A stretch of 64,000 nt of DNA from Ettlia oleoabundans (Eukaryota > Chlorophyta > Chlorophyceae > Chlamydomonadales). The stretch is taken from contig JAAMXP010000259.1 in NCBI GenBank assembly GCA_019693395.1, forward strand, positions 1 to 64,000, read 5' to 3'. The stretch's first letter is position 1, and each line of letters starts with the position of its first letter. Positions 45,301 through 57,965 of this stretch are shown here, piece after piece. The notes under the pieces are model-generated. The model was not told the origin of the DNA. It made no database searches and saw only the letters and a list, made by a program, of their open reading frames with translations. Both the position numbers and the translations under genes were made by a program.

Positions 45301-48300
45301 GCGGGCCCCCCGGTCCATCACGTCCAGCACATCCTCTGTGCATGATACAGGCACCTGCGGGTTGAAGGCATAAATGAGAAAGATAAGGTGTCAAAACCGA
45401 GAGCAGACTGGTTGTGCAAAAGAGCGTACCCGAATGCAAATGGATAGCTGGTTGCCAGCTAAGCCTTGCATGGCAGGGTGGCAGCTGGAAGTCGAGGAGG
45501 CGCTTATGAGCGATTTCACTTACCACTGCACACCATTTGCACCCCTGCAACCTCTGACTCCCTCACCTGCGTGGCATCCGGCACGTTGGAGCCGCTGCGC
45601 TGCGTGTTTACCAGCTGCAGGGAGCGCTGCTGCCGTGCCTCGGCATCTGACACGAGCAGGTCCCGGATGGACTCGTTGTAGATCTCCAGCAGCTGCACAG
45701 AGATGCTGTACTCGACCTGCATGAAATGCAGGAACGAATGGGTATGCCATTCAGGGTTGGGAGGCCGAAGAAAGCAGGTGGACAAGCACTGTTAGGCACC
45801 ACACAGCTGGAGGGCAGGAGGGAAAGGACGTGGTGGGCTAGTGAGTGCAGGGCAGGGGCAGCAAGCACATGGAACGCTGCATTGATAGTACCCAGTGGAT
45901 GCTGCCAACGCAAAACTGCAGCCCCGTTGTTCTGTGGCCATCTTGAATGGTCAATCAGCAGAGATATGCAGCAGGGCCCAGCAGTACACACCGCACCTCT
46001 GCCTGCCGATCGCGGTTCAGCTGGAACAGGTCGTCCAGGGCGCGAAAGTTGATGCCGCGGTTGGCGTACTCGCCAATGTCTGTGCCGCTCATCGTGTGGG
46101 TCTTACCACTGCCGGTCTGGCCATCTGCAGAGTAACAGAGAAAGAACCATTGTTTGTTTAATGTTGGCTACGGAAAGGGACGAGCGGCATAAATGCGTGC
46201 CGCGATGCTTGCGCATCTCCTGCCTGGTGCTATTGGCATGCAGAGCGATCAGCTAGTCTCAAGGCTGGCGTGATACCCATGTTGCCCAGCAGCCCTCGCT
46301 GCCTGCGTGTGGGCGCATGTGTCCATTACTCACATGCAAAGATGCAGACGTTGTAGCCTGCAGGCATAGAACAGACACGGACAGTGTCATGAGCGAGGGA
46401 AAGCACGACAAAAACAATTGATTTATGGCTAGGTTGGCTAGGTTGACAGCCTGATGGCTCAGCTCCTGCATAACATTTCCACTGAGCAGCACCAACCACG
46501 CACCGCCACATCAGGAACGCTAACTGGTCACCCACCGTCGAGCACTGAGCGGATGAGTGGCTGCGTCTCCTGATAGACATCATCTTGGCTGCTGTCCTCC
46601 CCAAACACACGGTCAAACTTGAATGTGTGCCACTTGTTGTGTTTCTGACTGAATACATTCAAAAATCCCTCCTCTCCCAACTGAATGCAAAATTTAAAAA
46701 GACACATTGAGAGGTAGGCCAGCAGCACTAGGAGGCACCACACTGTGCTATTGCACAGGTGAAATGGCGCAGCTACAGCTGTGGGTCCACCCCTATAACC
46801 ACAAAAACAGCGGAAAACCCTGCGCAACCAACCTTTTTCTATCAGACAGCAACCTTGCATGCTGTGCCATCGTGCTTGTTTGCTCACCTCAACCATGCAT
46901 GCTGTGCCATCGCCTGTGCGGCCACGTGGGCGCACACGGCAGAAGACACGGATGTTGCCCCGCAGGTCCTGCACTGTGTTGTACAGCTGTCGGTTCTCCT
47001 CGCTGATCTGATGGTACCGCTCGTTCAGGTGACGGTACTGCTCCACCTGCAGCACAAATGGGACATGCACAGGAAGCAGCAGGCGGCGGTGTTGGTGAGT
47101 CAGGTGTAAAGCTTCAACAGTGAGCAGCTCAGGGCAAGGGGAGCCAGCACACTCAAACATCATGGAGCACTCAATATACCGGGGGTAAGCAGCATCATGC
47201 ACTATGCATCATAGCGACCCCACTATAACAACCCACCCTACTCCCACCCTATCCATCCCTGTTTGCACGCTTTCCACTCGCCCGCCAACCACCCATCCCA
47301 GACCCCACCCATTCTTCCACCCACCTCCTCTGACAGTTCATTCAGCCGCGCATCCGCCTCTGACACCTTGGCCGCTGCCTCCTGCTGCACCGCCTGCAGC
47401 TCAGCCTCCTTGCGTGCCACCTCGGCGGCTGCAGCCGCCTCTTTCTCCGCCAGCTGCTGCTCATACGCTTCCCGCTCCGCAGCACTCATCTCTGCAGGCA
47501 GATTGCAAGGTAAAGTGTCACCTTGGCGATTTGAAGTCGACTGTTGACTGTGCAAGGTTTGAAGGTGCACCAGGCAGCCTGCCCAACCAAATGTGAGCCC
47601 CAGCCCTTGAGCTTTCAGCCCATGCATCATCGTCAGGTAATGTCCTGTTGTTACAGCTGGAGTTCAGCCCGTTCTTCAACCGGTCGCTCACCATTTTGAG
47701 GGGCTGGCAGGTACTTGACGGCTGCCGCCACATCCTTCCAGTGCGCCACCTCCTGGCGAAGGCGTGCAATGTCTCGCCGCATGCGCTCCTGTGCCTCTTG
47801 GCTCAGCTTGAACTCTTGGTCCTTGGCCAGCAGTCGCTTTTCATACTCCTGTGGTTGTGGAAGATAAGCAAAGCAGCCAGACACGATCATGGAACGGTTC
47901 AGGATAGAGGTGAGCTGAAGAAAAGCAGGGGGACCACGATGCGGATAGGCAGGACCCTGGCGCAGAAAGCCAGCAGGCAGACACAGCTGTTTGATAGGCA
48001 GGCAGGCCAGCAAGCAGGCGCACTAAAGCCATTTGGTGCGCATGTGAACAGCGCTGACCTCAAGCATCAGGGATGAAGCACAGCACAGCCTAAAGGCCAG
48101 GCTCCCAAGCCAAGCCATGCCCCCGTCTTGACTCACCGCGGTCAAATTCTGCAGCACTGTCTCCAGTACAGGCCCCACGGCATCCAGGGCAATCTCGGGG
48201 TGCATGCCGCTGGCGGTGCGGGCCGGTGGCGAGAGGGGTGTAGCGGGCATGCCCATGCTGCTCTTCAGCATGTGGTTACAGGTGCGCATGAGGAACTCCA

Positions 48301-49281
48301 GGCCATCGTTGCACTTCTGGCCCGCAGCACGGTTGACCGCACTAGTGGCCTGTGGAGTGAAGCTGAACTCTGGGGAGGGAGGCGAGCTGGCGGCGCAGCG
48401 GGAGCTGGGCGGGTTGCGAAGTGTGAGCGGCGGCGGTGGGGTGGCGCTAGCTGCGGAGCCAGCGTTGGCGTCCCAGCAGGCACTGGAACGTAGTGCGCCC
48501 CCCGCCTGCTGCTGCTGCCACCAAGCATGCAGCGCCAGGATGCAGTCTGCAACCTGGGGTCGCTCGTTGGGGTCCTCGAAATCCGCGGCGCACAAGGTGG
48601 CGTCGACGGTGAGCTCCCGGCACACCTGGCTGAAGTTGGCGACATTCTCAAAGCTCTGGATAACCTCCCCAGTAGGGCTGCTGCACTCCACGCTGTAGTC
48701 AATAATCTGCAGGTATCAGGGCGAGGAGTACATGAGAAGGTGGAGCAAACCGTGCTGTCACCAGACCTGGCAAGACGGGTGGTGGAGTGGGGGCAGAAAG
48801 GCTGTTTGGCAAGGGAGGGCGTTGGCAGGTGTCGGCAGCTGTTTGGCGCCTTCACACGTGTTCGGCACTACCCAGCCATGTGCACACACCCTAGAGATGG
48901 AGCCCGGGCGCAGCGAGTTCAGCAGTCGGCAGAGGGTGACGCCATCGCGCAGCGCGGCTCGGAACGCCACATCACTGTCGTATGGCACTGCCACTCCTGT
49001 CTGTGCGACCAACCACTCAGCTGCCAGCTGACGACGGTGGGCAGCCTTGAGGGAGCGGGAGTCGCTGGGGCTCAAGCTGCTGCGCAGGGGGCTGGTTGGG
49101 CTGGCAGGCCGCTCGGCAGGCGGCGAGAAGGCAAACTCGGAGCTGGGAGAGGCGGGCCGGGCCTCGGTCTGCGGGCAAGGTCGCGCAAAAGAGACACCGC
49201 AGGGTCGCGCTAGGCTGAAGGGAGGCAGCAACGGGGCGGCGTGTTAGGGCGCACCTGCGCGTGGCTGTCGGTCTCTGCCAT
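42301..49281 (-). CDS. Kinesin-14 with N-terminal calponin-homology domain (KCH-like)
   Basis: Minus-end motor linking actin and microtubules in plants (KCH family knowledge). About 17 exons give roughly 1,230 residues. A 27-nt first exon leads to a CH domain at about residues 45-150 ([34 protein letters not shown], then [17 protein letters not shown]). Ser/Pro-rich linker and coiled coil follow. The kinesin-14 neck reads [19 protein letters not shown] near residue 430. The motor has P-loop [14 protein letters not shown], switch I NNRSSRSH, switch [16 protein letters not shown], and [14 protein letters not shown]. The order CH, coil, motor, tail is that of land-plant KCH. The tail (about 475 residues) is basic, Ser/Ala-rich, with six TPR tripeptides, mostly GLTPRS-like, and STRIPVP, which fits the EB1-binding [ST]xIP pattern. 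A 24-nt microexon sits at 46334-46357. The donor near 42890 is uncertain. Confidence 0.93.
46851..46912 (-). repeat. Duplicated exon-intron junction, 22 bp at 40-bp spacing
   Basis: The segment at 46891-46912 (kinesin exon end, just before the donor at 46887) recurs at 46851-46872 inside the following intron with 21 of 22 bases identical. Confidence 0.85.
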
Positions 49282-49629
49282 TGCGGCAGTCCCGACGACA
49301 CAGTAACTTGACGGCAGTTAGGCGCTCGTTGACGTACGTCTGGCCGGCCAGGGGGTGTTGCCTGCAGCTGCAGGTACGACGCCAACGCTGGCCTGGCGCG
49401 GTTAATGACTGGCTAGACACAGGGGCCCGGGAACGACTCTATCTCGGCTGAAGGTCGCCTGGCGGTCACATCGTCCACACATTTTTGTTTTGTTGAGAGG
49501 CTGTGGTACACACCCGTACGGCAGCTCTCGACTAGGCACTCCCTCTCCGCCATGCATGCATTGCATAACTTATAAGTTACTTCAAAGGAGCGCATGATAT
49601 AGCACCAACAGCCTGAGTCGCCTGTGGCC
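49282..49629. promoter_or_regulatory. Divergent promoter region, kinesin-14 / UTP14
   Basis: 348 bp between divergent start codons. I see no recognised element. Confidence 0.45.
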
Positions 49630-52600
49630 ATGGCGAAACCAAAAAGTGGCGGCGGCAGGCCGCCCAAAGGCAAAGGAAAGAAACATGAGGCTGCCAGCAT
49701 CCGACCAGACGATGTCTACGAGGCTGAGGACAGCGACCCGGATGAGTTGCGGCATGCGCAGCGCTACGACGTGAGTTTTGGCTGCTGACACGCAGCATTT
49801 CGGCCAATACAATCCAATGCATTGCTAATGTCGCGCCGTGGGCCCGGTCTGCAGTGATTCCTGCTGCCGCCTGCTGCGGGGCTTGCCGCCACCAGTGCTT
49901 TAGTTGCTCTTCTCTTGCGCTTGTCTGGTGCAGAGAGTCGACAACTATGAGTATGAGATGCCGTCAGATTTCGAGGATGAAGATATCGATGATGAAATGG
50001 CCTTCACAGGTCAGCAAGCACCCGCACACGTTTACCACTCATGCCCCGGCTTTGGCAGTGCTTGTTCTACTCACCGCAACCGGCCCCAGCCTTTGCTGGC
50101 TGCAACCCTGTGGGTTCAACTGCATCACGGCAGCACATTGCGTGGGTAAGCAACTTGGGGTGTACATTTCTAATAGCTGATTTATCACACATGGCGGCCG
50201 TGCAGAGGAGGACAAGAAGATGTTTGGGCACCTGTTTGACGATGAGCGCCCCGCTGGCGGCGACAAGGAGGGTGGCAGCGACAGTGAGGGCGGCCTACTC
50301 AGCAGCGAAGAGTCTGAGGATGGAGAGGAGAACCAGGACGATGAAGAGGGATGGACTGACGATGAGGAACAGGAGGAGGACAAGCGTCTGGGCGGAGTGA
50401 AGGGGCGGGATGAGATGGATGAGCTGTTTGGAGAGGTATGCTCCTGACTCGCTTGCTCCCTGCTGACATTTCACGCATCTTCGACTTGGCACCTCCCCCT
50501 GGTTACAATCACACCGTGCAGCAGCAGCGATCGCTCCCATGACTAGCTCCGCATCGCATGCCTTGCTTCTTGCGGGATGGTCAGCAATCGCTCACCTTGC
50601 TTGCACATATGCCAGCTCGGACAATCGGAGGAGGTATGATTCTGTGCTCGTGTTGTGTTCAGTCTGTGCTCAGGTGCCACCGCGCTTTTCTACGCTTTCT
50701 TTGCAGGGGGGCAGCAGTGAGGAGGACAGGAGTGAGGGCGGAGAGGAGGGTGAGGAGGGTGAGGAGGGCAGTGATGGAGAGGTTGAAGAGCTGGATCAAG
50801 AGCGGCATCGCGCAATGCTTGAAGCAGTGACTGGCGGTGCCGCGGCGGCGGAGCGACGCAAGCGACGGGCCAGGGAGGTGGTTGTTACGGAGGCTTACCC
50901 AGAGGCAGCCTACAACCTGCCACCCTCCGGTGAGCCTGCAAGCTGCTGGTGGTGGGGTGGCTGTTTGAGGTGGTGGTCGTTGAGCAGCCGGCAAAGGTGA
51001 CCATCCCGCCTCAACCCCGCCGTATAGCGTGTTGCAGCTGCAGCTTTCCTGAGCATGATGTGCTGTGATGCGTGCATGCCCTCCTGCACACACCATCCCC
51101 AACTTTACCACACGCGGAGTACTTTTCCCGCCCTGAAAGGCACGGCTTGCTTTGTACGAGTCGCTGGCCGGCTGTGGGCGCGGGCAGATGCCTCCGCAGA
51201 GCCACGCAGCACATACAGGCTTCCGCTGACTGCCTCTGAAGCGGCAGTTTACAGTTGCTGCAACATCCACCTGTGTCACCCGCTTTCTCTGTGCATTTGC
51301 CGCTGATCCTCTTGTCCTGCAACCCTGCTTGGCTGCTGCAAGCCCTTGTGCTGAGGGGCAAGTACCTGGTCAAGTTTGCAAGTGCCTTCCTTTTTGCAGC
51401 CTTTTTTGGCAACAGGACAACTTATGGCAACTGCTTGCCCCGCATGTCTGCTCCGGCCATGCGCTTCTTCTTTTGCAACTGCAGCCACAGGTGGCGAGCT
51501 GACTGTGGGAGACCTTATCGCGGGTTTGGGTGATAGCAAGGCGAAGCTGGGCGCGGCACGCAAGACACTGGAGCGCCTGGAAAAGAAAGCAGCACCAGTG
51601 TCGGCACCGCTGCCCGGGCCTATCAAGCAGCGCCAGGAGCGGAAAGCCGGGTATGTGCTTGTTGAGGCGTGTAGAGACTTGTAGGCGTGTGTGGAGGGTA
51701 GCATGGTTATAGTTTGTCAGCAAATGAGCAACGAGTAGTCTGCAATGCAGTCACTGTGGTAGTTGTCAGCAACAGCCAAAGCCATAAGCAAGCAAAATGC
51801 CCAAGCCAGTACTTGTTTTTGACAAAGTCGTTGTTCCTGGGAGCTTGCATGCGGAATTTCACAACACCATGTAGTGCAGGATAATGGACTGCTGCATTAA
51901 TGGCGCATACACACTGCTGTGCTGCAATGCCTGCCCTGCAGGTATGAGGAAAGCAAGAGGGAGGCGGACAAGTGGCTGCCCATCATCAAAGCCAATCGCG
52001 AGGCCCCCACGCTCCACTTCACTACAGACAAAGCAGGTGTGTTTTGTCGCCCGGGTTTCACGAGTTACAGGTGGCATGCTCTGCAGGATTCTTGCAGGCA
52101 CATGCACTGAAAGAGTTTCTTGATTGTGGTGGGGTCAACATCAGCACAGAAAATTAAAGGAGAGCATCGCCTAACTGACTGCAAGCCAAGCAGCGTAGAC
52201 TGCGCAGCTTCGCCCCGGTTTTCCCCACAAAAGCCCACACCCTCACTGCCAACCGACTACTCAACCCCACATAACCCACGCTCTTGCACCCTCATCCTCC
52301 CCCTCATCCCCGCAGCGGTACCACGCGTGACCACCACTGCCGCTCTTGCCGCCAAGCACCGCCCCGAGACAGACATGGAGACGGAGGTGGCAGCCCTGCT
52401 GGAGGCAGCGGGGGCTCACAGCGCCAAGGCGGTGGTAGAGGCGGAGGAGGCGCTGGCCATGAAGGTGAGTCGCTGGGCATTTGCAGCTTGCAGCTTGCGC
52501 GCACCTCGCTGGCTGGTGACAGCTGCATTTGATTGGCTTGGCAGACATGGCCTGGGCGCATGTGGTACGGCAGTGGTACCGTGTTTTGGCCATTTGAAGG

Positions 52601-55600
52601 ACATCAGCAACACCAGTATTGCCGCCACCGAGACAACTAAACCAAACCCTTCTGTTTGTTGTAGGCGCTATCTGTTGAGGAGGCTCGTGAGCGGCAGAAT
52701 CGCCTGGCCAAGATGCGTGCGCTGCTGTTTTACCACGAAGCAAAGGCCAAGCGTCTGAAGAAGATCAAGAGCAAGGAGTACAGGAGGAAGCTGAAGAAAG
52801 CGGGTGTGTGGGCGGGCGGCCGGGCGGGTGTGTATTTAGTTGTTGGTGAGCGGGTGGTGAGTAAGTGCAGTGCGGGTAGAAGGAAATCTTCAAGGAGGCT
52901 CAAGATTGCAACGTAGGGCAGGGCAGCAGTAGCCAACTGGGGTATTCACTGATGTAGCTGTGCATTTGCGCCAACCTGTCCCCATCCCTTCCTGCCTCTG
53001 CCACAGAGAAGCGGCGTGCAGCTGAGGCTGGGGAGGCGGGCAACGAGGAGGAGCTGCGGCTGATGCAGGAGCAGGCGGAGTATGACCGGGCCAAGGTGGG
53101 TGTGGTGTTTAGATTATGTTCGCACGCTGTGTCTGTGTCCATGTACATGTCCGTGCCTGCATTCAAACCTGCTTTGTTGCAGATTGCAGATTTGATTGGC
53201 GACATGTAGATTCATGTTGTTTGTTTTGTGTGCCTCATGGCCTTGACTCCCTCCCCCTGCTCGCATGTGCACCCCGCAGGAGCGGCTGACACTGAAGCAC
53301 AAGAACACGTCGCGCTGGGCACGTCGCGCCCTTAAGCGCGGGCAGCCGCTGATGGATGACGGGACACGTGCCGCGGTGGCGGAGCAGCTTCGCCTTGGAG
53401 AGGAGCTGCGGCAGCGGGTAAGTGGCCGGGGTTATGACTGTGGGAAAGTGGGTGGGGTGATCACATGGCACATTATTCAGGGCAGGCTGAAGCACAGGTT
53501 GCTGCCAGGCTACACTCATTTTGTGTGCATGCTGCCTTCCTTTTTTAGTTTAAAAAACTGAGGTCGGGCCTAGCTTGTTTGCCTGGGGACCAGTCATGCC
53601 CCAGTTCACTAGCATCCCCTGCAAAGCTGGTTTTACCGTTGTCGTGTCTCCATTTGCTCCCATGGGGTGGTCATGCCGCTTCCTCGCACCCTGGTGGCTG
53701 CTTCGGCCATTACTCCACCCTCCTCGACTGACTGTTTTGAAGGTGGTGCCTTCCACAGGTGAACCGCATGAAGGGCGCCAAGGGGAGCGACAGCGACGCT
53801 AGCACCTCAGCCTCAGGTACTTTGTGGAAAGGAAGGTGTACTCTTACTGGGGCGTGAGCTGAACCCCATGCTTTTCTCACACTTGCGGCGGCCGGCGTTC
53901 GCCTGACCTTTGCCTTTGCTGTTATTTCCGGCCTTCTACCTGCAGATGACGAAGAGGATAGCGGCGACGAGGGGCAGCAGGGCGGCGGTGACGGCTTTGC
54001 AGGGCCGCAGTCGGGCCGCTGCATGACCGGCAAGGTCAAGGCAGCCGCTCTTGAGTTGCTGGAAGGTGGGTTTGGTGGCTGTGTTGGTTTGCTCCGTTAA
54101 GTGGCAGTGGCTGGGCGATGGCACAGGAAGCTGCCACACTGGCACTTTGTTATGCCTGCCTTTTGTTTGTGCGTCCTACCTGCTCACCTGCCTTGCCTTC
54201 CTGCCAACCTGTGCTAGCAGCTGTTTCCCATCAGCAATTGTTGGCTCTCTTTGCTCAGTTCGTACGTCGTGGGAGACTGGTTTCTGACGCTTGCCACCAA
54301 CGACTTGCAGGCAAGCGCGAGGGTGATGCGCCAAGCAAGGGCTTGTTTGCGCTGCCCTTCATGCGGCGCGCCCTGGAACGGAAGAAGCAGGAGGCGCAGC
54401 AGGCAGCGCATGACATGCTCCAAGAGCTAGATGGCGGCAGTGGTGCAGCGGGCGGCAGCAGCCTGGCTAATGGTGGGGGCCAAGCCGGCCGCCTTGCCTT
54501 CACTGGCACGGGCGTGGACCAGCGGCGGCAGTGGGAGCGGGTGGCTCGGATGGAGGCGGCGGCTTTGAACGACAATAGTGATCTGGGTAGCGATGAGGTG
54601 GGTGACATGACGTAAGGCATGGGATCTTGTTGGTGTTGAGTGGCGGTAGGCATTATGGTTTGTACTTCACTCTTCCGGTTGGGCGTGTTTGGGCGGTGGG
54701 GAGCGCTGCAGGAGGGGATGGCGTGCACCGCATCGGAGTTGCTTCCATAGCCTCGCATTGCCTTAGACAGCTTGACTGGAGATTTGAAACTCACAATCAA
54801 TTCTGTTGTTCTAGCTTTACCTGGTTGGAGGCCCCTCGCATATCGTGGATGCAGGATGAGGATGCAGAGGCGAAAGCAGAGCGGTTGGGCAGGCAGCTGG
54901 GTCTGGTGCCGCGGAAGGAAGAAGATAAGGAAGCTGATCGGCAGCGAGCAGACACAGCTGCCGTGCCTGCTGAGGCTGCGGCGGCGGCAGCAGGAGCAGC
55001 GGCACATGTAGCGGCAGGCGGTGATGTGGCGGTGACGGATGGGTACATCAACGTGGATCTGCCTGCGGCCAGCGGTAGGCATGTTGGCGGCATAGTCAAC
55101 GGCGCTGCGGATGGTGTCAGCAATGGGCTTGGGCTGGCACGGGAACGACGACGGGCAGGTGCATACCAGCATGACTGGCTGTTCAGCAGCAGCAAGCAGG
55201 CTGATGCCGCAAAGGGGGCACAGGCGGGTGCCAGGGAGGCAGACGGCCTGCACCACGCTGGAGCAGGTGTCAGCATAGGTCCTGCCCAAGCAGCAGCGCA
55301 GCAGCAGCAGCAGAACGGCGGTTTGCTGCCGCCGGCGGCCGCAGCGCAGCAGCAAGGTGATGGGGAGGGCGGCCAAGGTGAACAGGCTCAGCCGACTTTC
55401 GTGCGGAGCAAGACCTTCCAAGGAGCCCGCCCAGCCTACGTTTTCAAGAAAGGACCGCAAGGTGGGATGGAAGCCGACTTTTTCTTACAACCATGCCAGC
55501 ATGTTACGTGTGCCCGCCCGTAACCTGGCAGCACTACTTTTGTTTCCTAGCCGGTTCGATGGCCATTGGGTGCCCAAAAGGAAAAGACATGGCTCACTTT

Positions 55601-57881
55601 GCTGCATATGCCGGAATTGCAGCACATAACGCTTTCTGCACGCTATCGCTTGTGGTGGTGTTGCAGGTGTGGGGTATTATTTGGATAGAGCAGAGGCAGC
55701 CAAGGCTTCCAAGGCGTCAAGAAAGCGGCAGAGAAGGACGGATGCTGCTGCTCGGCAGCAGCAGCAGCAGCAGCCAGACGGGCATCAACAGGCGGACGCA
55801 GCAGGTTCTGACAGCGAGGATGAGCGGATCATGAAGCCCGTGCCGGTGAGTGCTGCTGGTGGCTGTGTTTAAACTCGCTTGCCTGCTGTGTTCAAACTTG
55901 CTTGGCTCTGTCCAGCTTGGGTCCTAGCCTGCGCCCTGCAGCCTGCTGTGCCTAGGCCGTGCTTCATTGCAGCACCGCGCCATGCGCTGGCTGCTGCTGC
56001 CTGCAGTCGCCCATGTCTAACATACGTGCTTCATGCGGGCTTTGGCTGCCTTCCCTGTGGACCGTACACTATTGTCTTGCATGCAGTGTGCACATTTTTG
56101 TTGCCAAAGCTTCTTCGTGCTGAGTTTGGATTGATGGTCCGAATGTGGTTGATGGCTGCTGCAGGGCGGCGCGGGGTTGAGCCAGGCGGATCTGATCCGG
56201 CGTGCGTTTGCGGGTGACGACGTGGTGGCGGAGTTTGCTGCCAGCAAGGCGGCTGAGGTGGAGGGAGAGCTGCCACAGGTGCAGGGGGGAAACCCCACCG
56301 ATGATGATTTTTTCCTGATGCAAATGAAAAGCCCTGCTACTTGAGCTGGCCCAGCATCTTTGTGTTCATGCTTTGGTAAGGTTGCTATTTGTTACAGAAC
56401 CTGGTGTTGCCCGGTCTATCGGTCTGATCTTTACCTGGCTCCTGCTGCAGGAGGAGGTTCCTGGTGTTCTGCCTGGCTGGGGCACCTGGGCGGGCCAGCA
56501 GCGGGAACCAAAGTGGGTGGTAGAGGCAAAGAAGAAAGCACAACAGTAAGTATATTGGATTGTCTCTATATCAAAGCTGTCATGCTTCGCAGCCATTTGG
56601 CACCTTGTTGCAGGCACATGCTGCTCCCAAGCATGCTTTGGCTGCCTCTGGGTTGCGTGCGTCGTGCGAGGCCTGCTGGGCCTGGAAGCATGGCATGCAT
56701 GTTTGTCTTTCCCTGTTGGATGGCACATCTGATTCTGCGCTTCCTTCCTCACCCTGCGTAACACTGCTCCTCATCATTACGTGCTTGTTTTGCTCACATC
56801 CCTGTCCAACCCCATGCTGTCATGCTGTACAGGCGCAAAGAAGCAGCAGCAGCCGGAAGGAAGGATGCCAAGCTGCAGTACGTTGTCATCAGCGAGAAGT
56901 GGGACAAGTGCGTACCGCCCGCAGTGCTGTCTACAGTCCTGACCCCGGCATTGAAGCGTTGCAGCCTGCAGGGGGTGCAAATTCTCTGTCATATTGTGTG
57001 TGTGCAGCTGCATGATATGCATAGAATGTTGAGATGACTCAGGCCCAGGCCCGCCAGTTCTTGATTCCAACTTCTTCTCATCCTCATGGAGGGATTTGCA
57101 GGAAAAGTGCCAAGTATAAGACACCCAGCGTGCCCTTCCCCTTCAACAACAAAGAAACGTATGAGCGTGCCATGCGGCAGCCATTGGGGCGGGAGTACAA
57201 CACTGGTGAGCTATTTGGTTGGTGGTTGACTGGCTGGCTGGCTGGCTGGATTACTATAGCAAGTGTGAGGATATCATTGGGACTTGCAGGAGAGGTGATT
57301 GGCTTGCTGGCTGGCTGGCCAGCTGGCTGTTGTTCACAAGCGAGGTGCACGGAGGGTTAGGTGAAGATAGTGCCCATACTTGCGTTCTGTGCCGCCATGT
57401 CGGATTGGGAGCTGACAAAATTTTTTGTCTGAGCCTCAGTCCTGCTGCTTGAGAGGTGTACCAAACAACCATCTCGCACATGCTATACGTGCCCCATGGC
57501 ATGTGCTGGCTTGCGGTTGGTTGACCCTCCTTGTTCTTTGAGTCCGTTTCTTGCAGACGCATCGTTCCGCAACCTGACACGCCCCGCTGTGCTCAAGGAT
57601 GCCGGCGTCATTATTGAGCCGATCCGCTTCAGCAAACATATGGCACAGCATGACGAGCAGGTGGGTGGTGGTATGGCAGTGGGGCAGCGGGAGGGGTGCA
57701 GGACTGTGTAATGGTAGTCTGGTGGCGGTGCATTGTTAACAACACAATATCTCTTTCCCGACCTCGCTTTGCGGCTCCATTGCCACCTTCCTCGTTTTAC
57801 TTGTAGATTGGAAAGAATGCCAAGCGGCCAGCCGTGACGACGATTGCAGGGGGCATGCCGAAGAAGAGCAAAAAACGCTGA
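49630..57881 (+). CDS. UTP14: U3 snoRNA-associated protein 14 (UTP14), SSU processome
   Basis: Nucleolar factor needed for 18S rRNA processing; it activates the helicase Dhr1/DHX37 (family knowledge). Twenty-one GT-AG exons join in frame from ATG 49630 to TGA 57879-57881, giving about 1,087 residues; yeast has 899. The N-terminus is Lys-rich, then strongly acidic (runs of Glu/Asp in exons 3 and 4). The conserved middle includes KRLKKIKSKEYRRKLKKAEK, LTLKHKNTSRWARRALKR, and FMRRALERKKQEAQQAAHDM. The C-terminal family signature is GVLPGWGTWAGQQREPKW, YVVISEKWDKKSAKYKTPSV, PFPFNNKETYERAMRQPLG, and FRNLTRPAVLKDAGVIIEPI. A roughly 200-residue, low-complexity, Ala/Gly/Gln-rich segment encoded by one exon (54855-55461) accounts for the extra length. 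The exon 14 acceptor (54855) is the least certain. Confidence 0.95.
57231..57249 (+). repeat. (TGGC)n microsatellite in UTP14 intron
   Basis: Tandem TGGC units after the exon ending 57205; a second cluster of similar units follows near 57300-57330. Confidence 0.8.
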
Positions 57882-57960
57882 TGATTGCATGACATTCGAG
57901 TGCTTTCAGATTCAGGCTCTTCACCTGGCTTAAGAGACATCCACCTTGCATTCCCACCAC

Positions 57961-57965
57961 TGTAA
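57961..57965 (+). terminator. Putative TGTAA poly(A) signal of UTP14
   Basis: TGTAA 79 nt after the UTP14 stop. Confidence 0.55.

Noticed and set aside
54255..55460. 401-codon minus-strand open frame
   Set aside because: Antisense to the long low-complexity UTP14 exon and adjoining introns; no recognisable motif.
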